The notes: generated by a model from the sequence alone, not told the origin. Shown: positions 13,533 through 21,434, counted from the first letter of the stretch. The stretch: 25,126 bases of DNA from Prevotella sp. UBA6387 (GCA_002437565.1 DJQL01000007.1:6703-31828); one strand, 5' to 3'. Translations and numbers: made by a program.

Positions 13533-14549
13533 ATGGAATCCAAGAAGACCATAAACACGATCATACAGGTGGCAACATCCGTACTTTTGGGTGGAGCCAT
13601 ACTCTATTGGATGTATCGTGGCTTCGACATCAAGAGCATCGGCGATGTGATGATGAACCAGATGAACTGGACATGGATGCTCCTCTCGTTTCCTTTTGGC
13701 ATCCTGGCTCAGGCGTTTCGAGGCTGGCGATGGCAGCAAACCCTTGAGCCACTGGGGGAAAAGCCTCGCCAAACCGTCTCCATAAACAGCATCTTCGTCT
13801 CCTACGCGGCAAGTCTCATCATACCACGCTCAGGCGAAATCGTGCGCTGCGGAATATTGAAGCGGTGGGACGGCGTGTCTTTCCCAAAGTCGTTGGGCAC
13901 TGTGGTGACAGAACGAGCCATTGACACATCGCTAATAATCATAATAACCGCGCTCACGTTCATTTGGCAGTTGCCAGTGTTCCACAAGTTTTTCTCAAGC
14001 ACAGGCACTCGCCTCGACGAGATACTATCGAGGTTTTCAGCGGCAGGATGGTGGGTAACGGCCATTTGCGCCATAGCCGCGTTGTTGCTGGTTTGGCTAT
14101 TGCTTCGACGGTTGTCGATATATAACAAGGTGAGAACCACATTCACCGGGCTTCTCGCTGGTGTCATGTCGGTAAAGGACGTGCGCAACATTCCCCTGTT
14201 CATATTTTTCAGCATCGGGATATGGGCGTGCTATTTCCTGCATTATTACCTGACCTTCTTTTGCTTCTCCGCGACATCCCACTTGGGCATGGCATGCGCG
14301 TTGGTGACATTCATCGTGGGCTCCATCGCCGTCATCGTGCCAACGCCAAATGGAGCTGGTCCTTGGCACTTTGCCGTGAAGACCATGCTCATTCTCTACG
14401 GCGTGGCATCAAACGACGCATTATACTTCGTGCTGATAGTACATAGCGTGCAGACACTTCTCGTGATGCTGCTCGGCTTCTATGGATGGGTGGCTCTGAC
14501 ATTGACAAGAAAGAGACAAGCCGCAAAAGGCGGAAAACGACAAGAATAA
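13533..14549 (+). CDS. Flippase-like / lysylphosphatidylglycerol-synthase-type membrane protein
   Basis: This 338-aa integral membrane protein has about eight hydrophobic segments and no soluble domain. It shows the signature of the LPG synthase TM / flippase-like family (MprF membrane part, YbhN, AglD): PRSGEIVRCGIL (98-109), GTVVTERAIDTSL (122-134) and, near the C-terminus, PTPNGAGPWHFAVK. Members are linked to movement of lipids or lipid-linked sugars across the inner membrane, but the substrate here is unknown. No aminoacyl-transferase domain follows, so it is not full-length MprF. It is 30 nt upstream of pepD and probably shares its transcript. The only ATG near a promoter box is at 13533; the next in-frame Met would remove the first transmembrane segment. 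Confidence 0.88.
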   Translation: MESKKTINTIIQVATSVLLGGAILYWMYRGFDIKSIGDVMMNQMNWTWMLLSFPFGILAQAFRGWRWQQTLEPLGEKPRQTVSINSIFVSYAASLIIPRSGEIVRCGILKRWDGVSFPKSLGTVVTERAIDTSLIIIITALTFIWQLPVFHKFFSSTGTRLDEILSRFSAAGWWVTAICAIAALLLVWLLLRRLSIYNKVRTTFTGLLAGVMSVKDVRNIPLFIFFSIGIWACYFLHYYLTFFCFSATSHLGMACALVTFIVGSIAVIVPTPNGAGPWHFAVKTMLILYGVASNDALYFVLIVHSVQTLLVMLLGFYGWVALTLTRKRQAAKGGKRQE

Positions 14550-14579
14550 CATAACACATATATTTAATAACCAAAAACT

Positions 14580-16034
14580 ATGAGTGAAATCCGTAACCTT
14601 CAACCTGCCGCCGTCTGGCGCAACTTTGATGACCTCACACAGATTCCACGTCCCAGTGGCCACGTGGAGAAAGTGCAAGAATTCCTTCTCGACTTCGCAA
14701 AGCGCGTAGGCGTTGAGGCATTCAAAGACCCGGCAGGGAACATCGTCATGAGAAAGCCCGCCACGCCCGGCTTCGAGAACCGCAAGACCGTGCTGCTGCA
14801 AGCCCACATGGACATGGTGCCTCAAAAGAGTCCAGACTCCACCCACAACTTTGAGACAGACCCAATAGAGACATACGTAGAGGACGGATGGGTTCACGCC
14901 AAGGGTACCACGCTTGGCTCCGACGACGGCATCGGCGTTGCCGCCATAATGGGCATCATGGAGGCCGACGACATCAAGCACGGCCCCGTGGAGGCACTTA
15001 TCACACGCGATGAGGAGACAGGCATGTACGGAGCCAACGAGCTGCCTGAAGGCGAACTTCACAGCGACATTCTGATGAACCTCGACTCGGAATTATGGGG
15101 AAAGTTTGTGATAGGTTCCGCTGGCGGCATCGATGTCACCTCAACTCTTGAATACAAGCCCGTCGCCAACGATCAAGAGAGAGCCGTGAAAGTAACACTG
15201 AAAGGCTTGCGCGGCGGACACTCTGGCCTTGAGATAAACGAGGGACGCGCCAACGCCAACAAGGAAATGGTTCGCCTGGTTCGCAAAGCCGTGGCGCAAA
15301 CAGGAGCTCGCTTGGCACAATGGCATGGTGGAAACATGAGAAACGCCATCCCATTCAAGACCGAGGTGGTGCTCGCCTTGCCACAAGACCAGATTGAGAA
15401 TCTCAAGAAGCTTGTCGAGCAACAACGCCTCGCTATTGAGGATGAGTTCAAGGGCATTGAGAGAAACGTGGAGTTCTTCGTTGAGGATACGGAAAGTCCA
15501 AAAGAGTTGCTGCCTTGCGAAATTCAAGACAACCTCGTGGATGCCATCTACGCCTGCCACAACGGCGTGATACGCATGATTCCTTCTTATCCCAACGTGG
15601 TGGAGACATCATCAAACCTCGCCATCATCGACATAGAGGCTGGCAAGGCAACCATCAAGATTCTCGCACGCTCAAGCCGTGAGGACATGAAAGAATATGT
15701 GGCAACAATGCTTGAGAGTTGCTTCAACATGGCAGGCATGCGCACGGAGCTCAGCGGCAGTTACGGTGGTTGGGATCCCAATCCCGACAGCGAGATTCTC
15801 AACTTGCTCAAGAGAGTATACAAGGAGCAGACAGGAGAGGATGCAACCGTACAGGCCGACCACGCCGGACTGGAATGTTCTGTCATTCTCAGCAAGTACC
15901 CGGGGATGGATGTCGTAAGCCTTGGCCCGACATTGCTTTCCCCCCACACTACGAGCGAGCGTTTCAAGATAGACACAGCAGAGCCTTTCTGGAAGTTGCT
16001 GACCGCAACGCTTGAGCAGATTCCTGAGAAATAA
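14580..16034 (+). CDS. pepD: Cytosol non-specific dipeptidase (aminoacyl-histidine dipeptidase, M20C)
   Basis: This 484-aa zinc metallopeptidase cleaves dipeptides, including Xaa-His, in the cytoplasm. The di-zinc M20 site is complete: His76 and catalytic Asp78 in LQAHMDMVPQK, bridging Asp115 in TLGSDDGIGVAA, catalytic and ligand Glu145/Glu146 in TRDEETGMYG, Asp169 in MNLDSE, and His456 in SPHTTSERF. GLRGGHSGLEI marks the start of the lid domain. Length matches E. coli PepD (485 aa). It follows the flippase-like gene by 30 nt with no promoter between them, and a long hairpin at 16068-16107 closes the unit. Peptide use as a nitrogen and carbon source fits a Prevotella-like anaerobe. Confidence 0.97.
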   Translation: MSEIRNLQPAAVWRNFDDLTQIPRPSGHVEKVQEFLLDFAKRVGVEAFKDPAGNIVMRKPATPGFENRKTVLLQAHMDMVPQKSPDSTHNFETDPIETYVEDGWVHAKGTTLGSDDGIGVAAIMGIMEADDIKHGPVEALITRDEETGMYGANELPEGELHSDILMNLDSELWGKFVIGSAGGIDVTSTLEYKPVANDQERAVKVTLKGLRGGHSGLEINEGRANANKEMVRLVRKAVAQTGARLAQWHGGNMRNAIPFKTEVVLALPQDQIENLKKLVEQQRLAIEDEFKGIERNVEFFVEDTESPKELLPCEIQDNLVDAIYACHNGVIRMIPSYPNVVETSSNLAIIDIEAGKATIKILARSSREDMKEYVATMLESCFNMAGMRTELSGSYGGWDPNPDSEILNLLKRVYKEQTGEDATVQADHAGLECSVILSKYPGMDVVSLGPTLLSPHTTSERFKIDTAEPFWKLLTATLEQIPEK

Positions 16035-16067
16035 GAATCTTTGACTTTCTGAAAGACAATACATATA

Positions 16068-16107
16068 GTTTTGCACGAACATTGAATACCCAATGTCCGT
16101 GCAAAAC
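16068..16107 (+). terminator. Long hairpin after pepD
   Basis: The arms 16068-16077 and 16098-16107 (GTTTTGCACG / CGTGCAAAAC) pair over 10 bp. After one A/C mismatch, 16079-16084 and 16091-16096 pair over 6 more, closing a 6-nt loop. It begins 34 nt after the pepD stop. No T-run follows, so the terminator call rests on stem strength and position. Confidence 0.7.
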
Positions 16108-16148
16108 GCTTAAATATGGAAGATTGGCACAATAGACAAATGTATCAA

Positions 16149-16188
16149 CGCAAATTATCATCATCCCTGCATCTTAAAATAATTTGCG
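16149..16188. repeat. Perfect 10-bp inverted repeat upstream of the corA promoter
   Basis: CGCAAATTAT (16149-16158) and ATAATTTGCG (16179-16188) are exact reverse complements separated by 20 nt. The element lies between the pepD hairpin and the corA promoter, about 75 bp before the predicted start of transcription. It may be a binding site for a regulator spanning about three helical turns, or a hairpin; neither is proven. Confidence 0.55.
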
Positions 16189-16200
16189 AAATGAAACATG

Positions 16201-16219
16201 GGCATGTAAAAAACATGCC
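16201..16219. promoter_or_regulatory. 7-bp palindrome abutting the corA -33 box
   Basis: GGCATGT (16201-16207), AAAAA, ACATGCC (16213-16219) is a perfect palindrome ending 5 nt before the TTTG box at 16225. Its position suits an operator for an activator or repressor of the corA promoter. The function is inferred only from symmetry and placement. Confidence 0.4.
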
Positions 16220-16224
16220 AAACT

Positions 16225-16256
16225 TTTGCGTCTAAAAAATATTTTCTTTACTTTTG
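16225..16256 (+). promoter_or_regulatory. Perfect Bacteroidota promoter for corA
   Basis: TTTG at 16225-16228, exactly 20 nt, then TACTTTTG at 16249-16256, a full match to TTTG-N20-TAnnTTTG. Transcription would begin near 16262, leaving about 120 nt of leader before ATG 16382. Confidence 0.8.
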
Positions 16257-16283
16257 CACCATAGAACAATTCAGTTAAACAAT

Positions 16284-16377
16284 ATGGACGATTATCACGC
16301 GGACAGTTACAATAATTAGCGTGAGGATTGAGCATTACCGCCAATCTTCACAACCTGTTCATGTTAAAAAGATTGGC
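16284..16377 (+). promoter_or_regulatory. corA leader with an 11-codon ORF and alternative hairpins
   Basis: An 11-codon ORF (ATG 16284 to TAG 16317-16319, MDDYHADSYNN) is followed by three segments that can pair in two exclusive ways. Segment 16324-16330 can pair with 16342-16348 (7 bp, one G-T). Alternatively 16340-16346 (GCCAATC) pairs with 16371-16377 (GATTGGC, exact). The second stem would end 4 nt before the corA ATG and could hide it from ribosomes. This resembles leader-peptide control of Mg2+ transporter genes, but the stems are short and may be chance. Confidence 0.35.
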
Positions 16378-16381
16378 TGCA

Positions 16382-17308
16382 ATGAAAACATACTGGAGCA
16401 TTGAAAAGCAACTGAGAGTCATCAACGAGTGGAAATCCGGATGCTGGATTCAAGTCACATGTCCAACTGATGACGACCAGCGAGAGCTGGAAGAGAGGTT
16501 TAACATTCCCGACTATTTCATGAGCGACATCAGCGATACCGATGAGCGCGCGCGTTATGAGTACGACGATGGTTGGACTCTTATCATTCTGCGCATACCT
16601 TATGTCAAGGAAATAAGGTCGCGCACACCTTATACCACAGTGCCATTGGGCATAATCCATAAGCGCGACGTCACCATAACAGTTTGCTTCTATGAGACAA
16701 ACATGATGCTCGACTTCGTAAGCTACCAGCAGAAACGTGGCGTGGGCTTCACCGATTATGTGGACATGACATTCAGGCTTTTCCTGTCTTCCGCCGTTTG
16801 GTACCTAAAGCGACTGAAACAAATCAACGCCCTCATAGAAAAAGCCAAGCACAACCTCGACCATGAAGTGAACAACGAGAGCCTCATTGGGCTTAGCCGC
16901 CTGCAAGACTCACTCACCTACTTCATAACCTCCATCCGGGGTAACGAGAACTTGCTGCAAAAATTGAAGTTCAAATTGCAAGTAGACGAGCTTGATGCCG
17001 ACCTTATTGAAGACGTAAACATCGAGATGACACAGGCAAGGGAAACCACGAACATCTATTCCGACATTCTTGAGTCTACAATGGACACGTATTCGAGCAT
17101 CATCAACAATAACATGAACACCACGATGCGTACCCTCACCTCGCTCAACATAATCCTGATGGCACCTACGCTTATATCAAGTATATACGGAATGAACGTG
17201 GTAAACGGTCTGGAGGCATCAAAGTATGGCTTCATAATCTGCATAGCCGTTTCCGTGCTTGTAACAGGTGTGAGCTGGTGGATTTTGCGGCATAAAAAAC
17301 TTATTTAG
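16382..17308 (+). CDS. corA: CorA-type divalent metal ion transporter
   Basis: From ATG 16382 the protein is 308 aa. A cytoplasmic domain of about 250 residues is rich in charged helices. Two C-terminal transmembrane helices follow (about 252-271 and 281-300), with the diagnostic YGMNV motif (GMN at 270-272) at the end of the first and a basic tail RHKKLI. This is the pentameric CorA/MIT family, which admits Mg2+ and sometimes Co2+ or Ni2+ through the inner membrane. I prefer the start MKTYWSIEKQ because homologues begin there. ATG 16361 would add 7 residues, and an upstream TTG at 16328 overlaps the leader structure and looks spurious. It has its own consensus promoter and a structured leader, so it is a single-gene unit. 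Confidence 0.93.
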   Translation: MKTYWSIEKQLRVINEWKSGCWIQVTCPTDDDQRELEERFNIPDYFMSDISDTDERARYEYDDGWTLIILRIPYVKEIRSRTPYTTVPLGIIHKRDVTITVCFYETNMMLDFVSYQQKRGVGFTDYVDMTFRLFLSSAVWYLKRLKQINALIEKAKHNLDHEVNNESLIGLSRLQDSLTYFITSIRGNENLLQKLKFKLQVDELDADLIEDVNIEMTQARETTNIYSDILESTMDTYSSIINNNMNTTMRTLTSLNIILMAPTLISSIYGMNVVNGLEASKYGFIICIAVSVLVTGVSWWILRHKKLI

Positions 17309-17337
17309 CTCATATACAATAAAAAACATTCCAAAAA

Positions 17338-17369
17338 TTAGCATAATACAATCTTTTTAGCTAAGTTTG
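17338..17369 (+). promoter_or_regulatory. Candidate promoter for the DUF349 gene
   Basis: TAAGTTTG at 17362-17369 matches TAnnTTTG fully. TTAG at 17338-17341, 20 nt upstream, matches the -33 box in 3 of 4 positions. Transcription would begin near 17375, about 100 nt before the ATG. Confidence 0.6.
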
Positions 17370-17393
17370 CATCATATTTATTAACAATTGGAA

Positions 17394-17436
17394 GCCATGC
17401 CCGTCTGAGGCGTTAGCTGACATGCAGCAGCATGGC
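17394..17436 (+). other. Hairpin in the leader of the DUF349 gene
   Basis: GCCATGC (17394-17400) and GCATGGC (17430-17436) are exact reverse complements enclosing 29 nt, within which GCTG and CAGC can form a second small stem. It occupies the middle of the predicted 5' leader. A role in mRNA stability or translation is possible but not shown. Confidence 0.35.
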
Positions 17437-17472
17437 CATGGAACTCCGAGTCATAAACTTAAATAGAGTGAA

Positions 17473-19362
17473 ATGATGGACTCTCAAGAAAACAGTACCC
17501 CAAAGGGAATCGAGGAAGAGCAGAAGGCCGAGGCCGCTGCCCCAGTAACAAACGGCGACAATAAGAACGACGTGAAAGAAGAGCCAAAAGCCGACACGCA
17601 AGTGCAAGAAGCCGTGGCGGTTGAGCCAAAGGCTGAAGAAACTGCAACAGACGACCTGGCGAAGAAAGTGTACGCCTCAAAGAAAGAAGTGCTTGACCGC
17701 ATTGAGGAAATCGCCAAGAGCGATAACACTCCTGAAAAGGATGAGGTTGACCACTTGAAGGCTTCTTTCTATCGTTTCCACATAGCAGAGCGCGACAAAA
17801 GACAAAAGGAATACCTCGAAGCTGGAGGTGACCCTGAGAAATACCAGATTCTCCCCGATGAAGACGAAGAGACTTACAAGGCCAACATGCAAATCATAAA
17901 GGAGAAGCGCGCAAAGGCTTTCGAGAAAGCTCAGCAAGAACGCGAAGAGAATCTCAAGCATAGGGAGGAAATCATTGAGAAAATAAAGAACATGGCAACG
18001 TCGCCAGACGAAGCCAACAAGTCTTACAACGAATTCAAAGCCCTGCAACAAGAGTGGAAAGGAATTGGAGCCGTACCACCAGAGAAATCAAGCGAGACGT
18101 GGCGAAACTATCAACTCTACGTTGAGCAATTCTACGACCTGCTCAACCTCAACCGTGAGGCTCGCGAATATGACTTCAAGAAAAACCTCGAAGCCAAGAC
18201 AAAGCTCTGTGAGGAAGCTGAGAAACTGGCCGACGAGCCTGACGTGGTGAGCGCTTTCCACCAGTTGCAAGACCTGCACGAGCAATATCGAGAGATTGGT
18301 CCCGTGGCAAAGGATATGCGCGAGGACATCTGGACAAGGTTCAAGAACGCGAGCACCGTCATCAACAAGAAGCACCAAGACCACTTCGAGAAACTCAGAG
18401 CCAATGAGGAGGAGAACCTCGCAAAGAAGACAGAACTGTGCGAGAAGACGGAAGCCGTGGCGAAAGAAGACAACAAGAACGCCGCCGACTGGGAGAAACA
18501 CTCGAAAGAGATTATCGCCATTCAGCAGGAGTGGAAAACCATAGGGTTCGCACCAAAGAAGAGCAACGAGGAGATTTTCCAACGCTTCCGTAAGGCTTGC
18601 GACGACTTCTTCGGCCGTAAGGCAGAATATTTCAAAGAGGTCAGGGCGCATCTTTACGAGAACGCGGAGAAGAAGAAAGCACTGGTAGCCAAGGCACAAG
18701 AGCTTTCCGACTCTACTGACTGGAAGACAACTTCCGACAAGCTCATACAGCTTCAGAAAGAGTGGAAAACCATTGGCACTGCCCCAAGAAAGATAAGCGA
18801 CCAGCTTTGGAACGACTTTCTCTCAGCTTGCAACCACTTCTTCGACGCACGTAACGCAGCTCATGCCAGCGTGCATGATGAGGAGCGTGAAAACCTCCAA
18901 AAGAAGCGCGACATAATAGAGCAACTGAAGAAGGTAACCGCCACCGACAGCGACGCACGTGAGAAAGTGCAGGAGCTGGCCGACAAGTACAACGCCATCG
19001 GCCATGTGCCTTTCCGGGAAAAGGATAAGATTTACAAGGAGTACCACGACGTGATGGACAAGATATTCGAGGAGCTACACATTTCCGCCGCTCGTCGTCA
19101 TCTTGACAACTTCAAGAACAACCTCCGCGGAATGGCAAAGAAGGGCGAGGATGCCATGGACAACGAGCGCGCACGCCTTGTACGACGTCTCGAACAACTC
19201 AAACAGGAAATCACGACTTACGAGAACAACCTCGGATTCCTCAGTATCTCAAGCAAGAAGGGCAATAGCCTCGTAGACGAGATGAACCGCAAGGTGCAAA
19301 AACTCAAAGACGATGCCCAACTCATAAAAGAAAAGATCAAGGCTATTGACCAGCAGAAGTAA
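17473..19362 (+). CDS. DUF349 repeat protein, five repeats
   Basis: This 629-aa highly charged, largely helical protein has no signal peptide or membrane segment. After a low-complexity Ala/Glu/Lys/Pro head (1-60) come five DUF349-type repeats, each with a W/Y-K/R-x-IG-x-x-P core: EWKGIGAVP (194-202), QYREIGPV (271-278), EWKTIGFAP (353-361), EWKTIGTAP (430-438) and KYNAIGHVP (505-513). The repeat period is 75-82 residues. The C-terminal 90 residues are coiled-coil-like. DUF349 proteins are common in Bacteroidota and some Actinobacteria; no enzymatic role is established to my knowledge, and a scaffold or nucleic-acid-binding role is only a guess. It has its own candidate promoter and ends at a bidirectional hairpin. 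ATG 17473 and ATG 17476 are equally possible starts. Confidence 0.88.
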   Translation: MMDSQENSTPKGIEEEQKAEAAAPVTNGDNKNDVKEEPKADTQVQEAVAVEPKAEETATDDLAKKVYASKKEVLDRIEEIAKSDNTPEKDEVDHLKASFYRFHIAERDKRQKEYLEAGGDPEKYQILPDEDEETYKANMQIIKEKRAKAFEKAQQEREENLKHREEIIEKIKNMATSPDEANKSYNEFKALQQEWKGIGAVPPEKSSETWRNYQLYVEQFYDLLNLNREAREYDFKKNLEAKTKLCEEAEKLADEPDVVSAFHQLQDLHEQYREIGPVAKDMREDIWTRFKNASTVINKKHQDHFEKLRANEEENLAKKTELCEKTEAVAKEDNKNAADWEKHSKEIIAIQQEWKTIGFAPKKSNEEIFQRFRKACDDFFGRKAEYFKEVRAHLYENAEKKKALVAKAQELSDSTDWKTTSDKLIQLQKEWKTIGTAPRKISDQLWNDFLSACNHFFDARNAAHASVHDEERENLQKKRDIIEQLKKVTATDSDAREKVQELADKYNAIGHVPFREKDKIYKEYHDVMDKIFEELHISAARRHLDNFKNNLRGMAKKGEDAMDNERARLVRRLEQLKQEITTYENNLGFLSISSKKGNSLVDEMNRKVQKLKDDAQLIKEKIKAIDQQK

Positions 19363-19387
19363 TCTGGCAATAACGAGACAACACCAC

Positions 19388-19426
19388 TGAGGGTGCACCA
19401 AAGCATTGAACTTTAGCGCACCCTCA
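19388..19426. terminator. Bidirectional terminator between the DUF349 and histidine phosphatase genes
   Basis: TGAGGGTGC (19388-19396) and GCACCCTCA (19418-19426) form a 9-bp stem, with AAAG/CTTT able to extend pairing inside the loop. TTATTTT follows on the + side. It lies 25 nt after the DUF349 stop and 15 nt after the end of the convergent phosphatase gene, so it can serve both. Confidence 0.85.
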
Positions 19427-19441
19427 TTATTTTGCAAATGT

Positions 19442-19957
19442 TTACAGCATCAGGATTCTTACCTCCGCATTGTGCATCTTGGGTATTTCGCTCATCGGCT
19501 TCTTGAAATACATGCTCTGTATTGCCTTGTTTATGATGCCATGACCAACTGCGAGCACAACCTTGTTGGGATAAGCAGTCTTTATCCATGTCAAGAAGTT
19601 TTGAGCACGACTTTTCATGTGCTCAAGGCTCTCAACATCATCAGGCCATTCCACGTTTTCGAGGTCTGGGATAAACTTGCCAGTGAATGATCCCCAATCA
19701 CGCTCCCGAAGTAGTGGAGTCGTCACTATATCCTCTTGATTCACACCCTTTGCCGACGCGATTATCGTACAAGTCTGAATGGCACGACGCAAGTCACTTG
19801 CCACGAAAACGTCAATTCTCTCGTTTCTCATTTTTTCCGCGACATCATGAGCTTGGGCCTTACCCGTCTCATTGAGTTCCCCACCTTGCCAGCCCTGCAA
19901 TATCTGGGCGGCGTTAGCCACGGTCTCGCCGTGACGTACAAGATATAATGTTGTCAT
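19442..19957 (-). CDS. Histidine phosphatase family protein (phosphoglycerate-mutase-like)
   Basis: This 171-aa protein starts MTTLYLVRHGETVAN, the RHG motif with phospho-accepting His9. The second set of core residues is present: Arg58 in SDLRRAIQT, Glu85 in LRERDWGSFTG and His139 in AVGHGI. Length and motif order match small cytosolic members of branch 1, such as the CobC/GpmB-like phosphatases. The substrate cannot be read from sequence: alpha-ribazole phosphate, small sugar phosphates and others are all possible, and no cobalamin genes are nearby. It is convergent with the DUF349 gene and divergent from the DUF308 gene. A TAATTTTG box on the minus strand (20003-20010) is a possible promoter, without a good -33 partner. 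Confidence 0.93.
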   Translation of the reverse strand: MTTLYLVRHGETVANAAQILQGWQGGELNETGKAQAHDVAEKMRNERIDVFVASDLRRAIQTCTIIASAKGVNQEDIVTTPLLRERDWGSFTGKFIPDLENVEWPDDVESLEHMKSRAQNFLTWIKTAYPNKVVLAVGHGIINKAIQSMYFKKPMSEIPKMHNAEVRILML

Positions 19958-20191
19958 AATTAAAATGTTGTCCTGATTGAAAACATTCCATGTTCATGGC
20001 ACAAAATTACAAAAAATAACACGGTTTAATTAAATGTTCTGATAAAAAAGCCTATCTTTGCACAAGATAAGCTGCATCTCAGCATAAAATTCAAGCAAGC
20101 TTGATTTTCTGCGTTCGATTTGCATTATCTTTGCAATCAGGAAATCATCGTAGTCTCAAGCAATAAATGAGAAAACGACAAAACAATTAAC
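19958..20191. promoter_or_regulatory. Divergent regulatory region before the DUF308 gene
   Basis: On the + strand there are two full TAnnTTTG boxes, both TATCTTTG, at 20053-20060 and 20126-20133; neither has an exact TTTG at 20 nt. A palindrome TCAAGC-AA-GCTTGA lies between them at 20091-20104, about 22 nt upstream of the second box. On the minus strand TAATTTTG occurs at plus positions 20003-20010, and CCATG-TT-CATGG at 19989-20000 overlaps the expected start for the phosphatase gene. This suggests two promoters for the + gene and possible operators, from sequence alone. Confidence 0.45.
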
Positions 20192-20830
20192 ATGAAAGTC
20201 TTCCGTAGCAGTATTTTTCGTGCATTGTGTGCCATTGTCATTGGCGCATTGTTGGTAAAGTATCGTGAGCAAACGGTAACATGGATTACCATTGCCATCG
20301 GTTTAATGTTTCTCGTAAGTGGCATAATCAGCATTACCGCATGGTTTTCAGCCAAGCGTAAAGGCGGCACGGACGGAGTAGACATTTATGACGCCAATGG
20401 CAACCTCATCACGATGCCAAATCAGCCCTTCCCTGTCGTTGGTCTTGGCAGCGTCATACTTGGAGCCGTACTCGCGTTGTTTCCAAACAGTTTTGTCAAT
20501 GGTTTGACCTATGTGTTGGCTATAATGCTTATATTAGGTGCCTTGACACAGTTTTTCAATCTCACCGTCGCCCGTCGCTTCGCTCAAATAGGCATCGTGT
20601 GGTGGATATTTCCTACCTTGGTGCTGCTTGTCGGCCTTGTAGCCATAGTAAAGCCGTCATTCATAGCCAGTGCCCCACTGCTCGTACTTGGCTGGTGCAT
20701 CATGGCCTATGGTGTAGTAGACCTGATAGACTCTATCAAGATACATCAGTGCCGCAAGCGGATGGGAAACGCCAACGGCACCAATGATGCTACCGCTGAA
20801 GAAATCAAAGAAGAGACGTCGCAGGAATAA
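20192..20830 (+). CDS. DUF308 / HdeD-like membrane protein
   Basis: This 212-aa inner-membrane protein has six hydrophobic segments in three hairpins, followed by a polar, acidic tail of about 30 residues (from NANGTND to the end). It fits the DUF308 family typified by E. coli HdeD, an acid-resistance membrane protein; the biochemical role is unknown. Internal repetition is visible in segments such as CAIVIGALLVKY, SVILGAVLALFP and TLVLLVGLVAIVKP, each a glycine-containing helix followed by a turn. Its last 26 bases overlap the 3' end of the convergent uridine kinase gene, and no terminator fits between them. Two -7 boxes lie upstream. Confidence 0.82.
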   Translation: MKVFRSSIFRALCAIVIGALLVKYREQTVTWITIAIGLMFLVSGIISITAWFSAKRKGGTDGVDIYDANGNLITMPNQPFPVVGLGSVILGAVLALFPNSFVNGLTYVLAIMLILGALTQFFNLTVARRFAQIGIVWWIFPTLVLLVGLVAIVKPSFIASAPLLVLGWCIMAYGVVDLIDSIKIHQCRKRMGNANGTNDATAEEIKEETSQE

Positions 20831-21434
20831 GCGTCTTGATGTAATCCGTCAGCATACCTATGCCTTTCAAATTCTCACCACCTTCAGGGATAATCACATC
20901 GGCAAAACGCTTAGTGGGTTCGATAAATTGCTCGTGCATCGGCTTCAATACCTTCAAGTAGCGATCCACGACCATTGATACGGTGCGTCCCCTGTCGATG
21001 GTGTCGCGTTGGATGTTGCGTATGAGCCTTTCGTCGGAATCACAATCGACAAAAATCTTCAAGTCCATCATGTCACGTAGGCGCTTGTTAAGTAATGTCA
21101 TGATGCCCTCTATGATTATGACAGGTTTAGGTTCCACGTGAATGGTCTCAGGCAACCTATTACTGAGAATATACGAATATGTAGGCTGCTCAATGGCCAT
21201 GCCGTTGGCAAGCTCATGAACCTGCTTTATCAGCAACTTCCAGTCGAAAGCGTCTGGATGGTCAAAGTTTATTGCCTTGCGCTCTTCATCAGTAAGACCA
21301 GTCGTGTCGTTGTAATAAGAATCGAGAGGCACGACTGCTACATGGTCTGGAGGAAGCGACTCTACTATCTTCTTAACTACTGTGGTCTTGCCAGAGCCTG
21401 TACCTCCAGCAATCCCGATAATTGTTGGTTTCAT
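20805..21434 (-). CDS. udk: Uridine kinase
   Basis: This 209-aa cytosolic P-loop kinase phosphorylates uridine and cytidine for pyrimidine salvage. It has Walker A GGTGSGKTT (10-18), LDSYYND (38-44) with the catalytic-type Asp39, the VIIIEGIMTLL core strand, the R-rich lid segment RNIQRDTIDRGRT, and VIIPEGGEN near the end. Length matches bacterial Udk (about 210 aa). It is the last gene of a minus-strand series, 52 nt downstream of the UDG-like gene. A TAAATTTG box (21464-21471) in that gap may give it a promoter of its own. Its 3' end overlaps the DUF308 gene from the other strand by 26 bp. Co-location with an exported endonuclease/phosphatase suggests nucleic-acid scavenging (inference). 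Confidence 0.95.
   Translation of the reverse strand: MKPTIIGIAGGTGSGKTTVVKKIVESLPPDHVAVVPLDSYYNDTTGLTDEERKAINFDHPDAFDWKLLIKQVHELANGMAIEQPTYSYILSNRLPETIHVEPKPVIIIEGIMTLLNKRLRDMMDLKIFVDCDSDERLIRNIQRDTIDRGRTVSMVVDRYLKVLKPMHEQFIEPTKRFADVIIPEGGENLKGIGMLTDYIKTLIPATSLL

Noticed and set aside
16328..16381. A TTG start adding 18 residues to CorA
   Set aside because: The extra residues overlap the leader stems, TTG is a poor start, and CorA relatives begin at the MKTYW-type start.
20091..20104. TCAAGC-AA-GCTTGA as a Crp/Fnr box
   Set aside because: The arms are in the reverse order (TCAA outward) and the spacing is wrong, so it does not fit TTGA-N6-TCAA; kept only as a generic palindrome.
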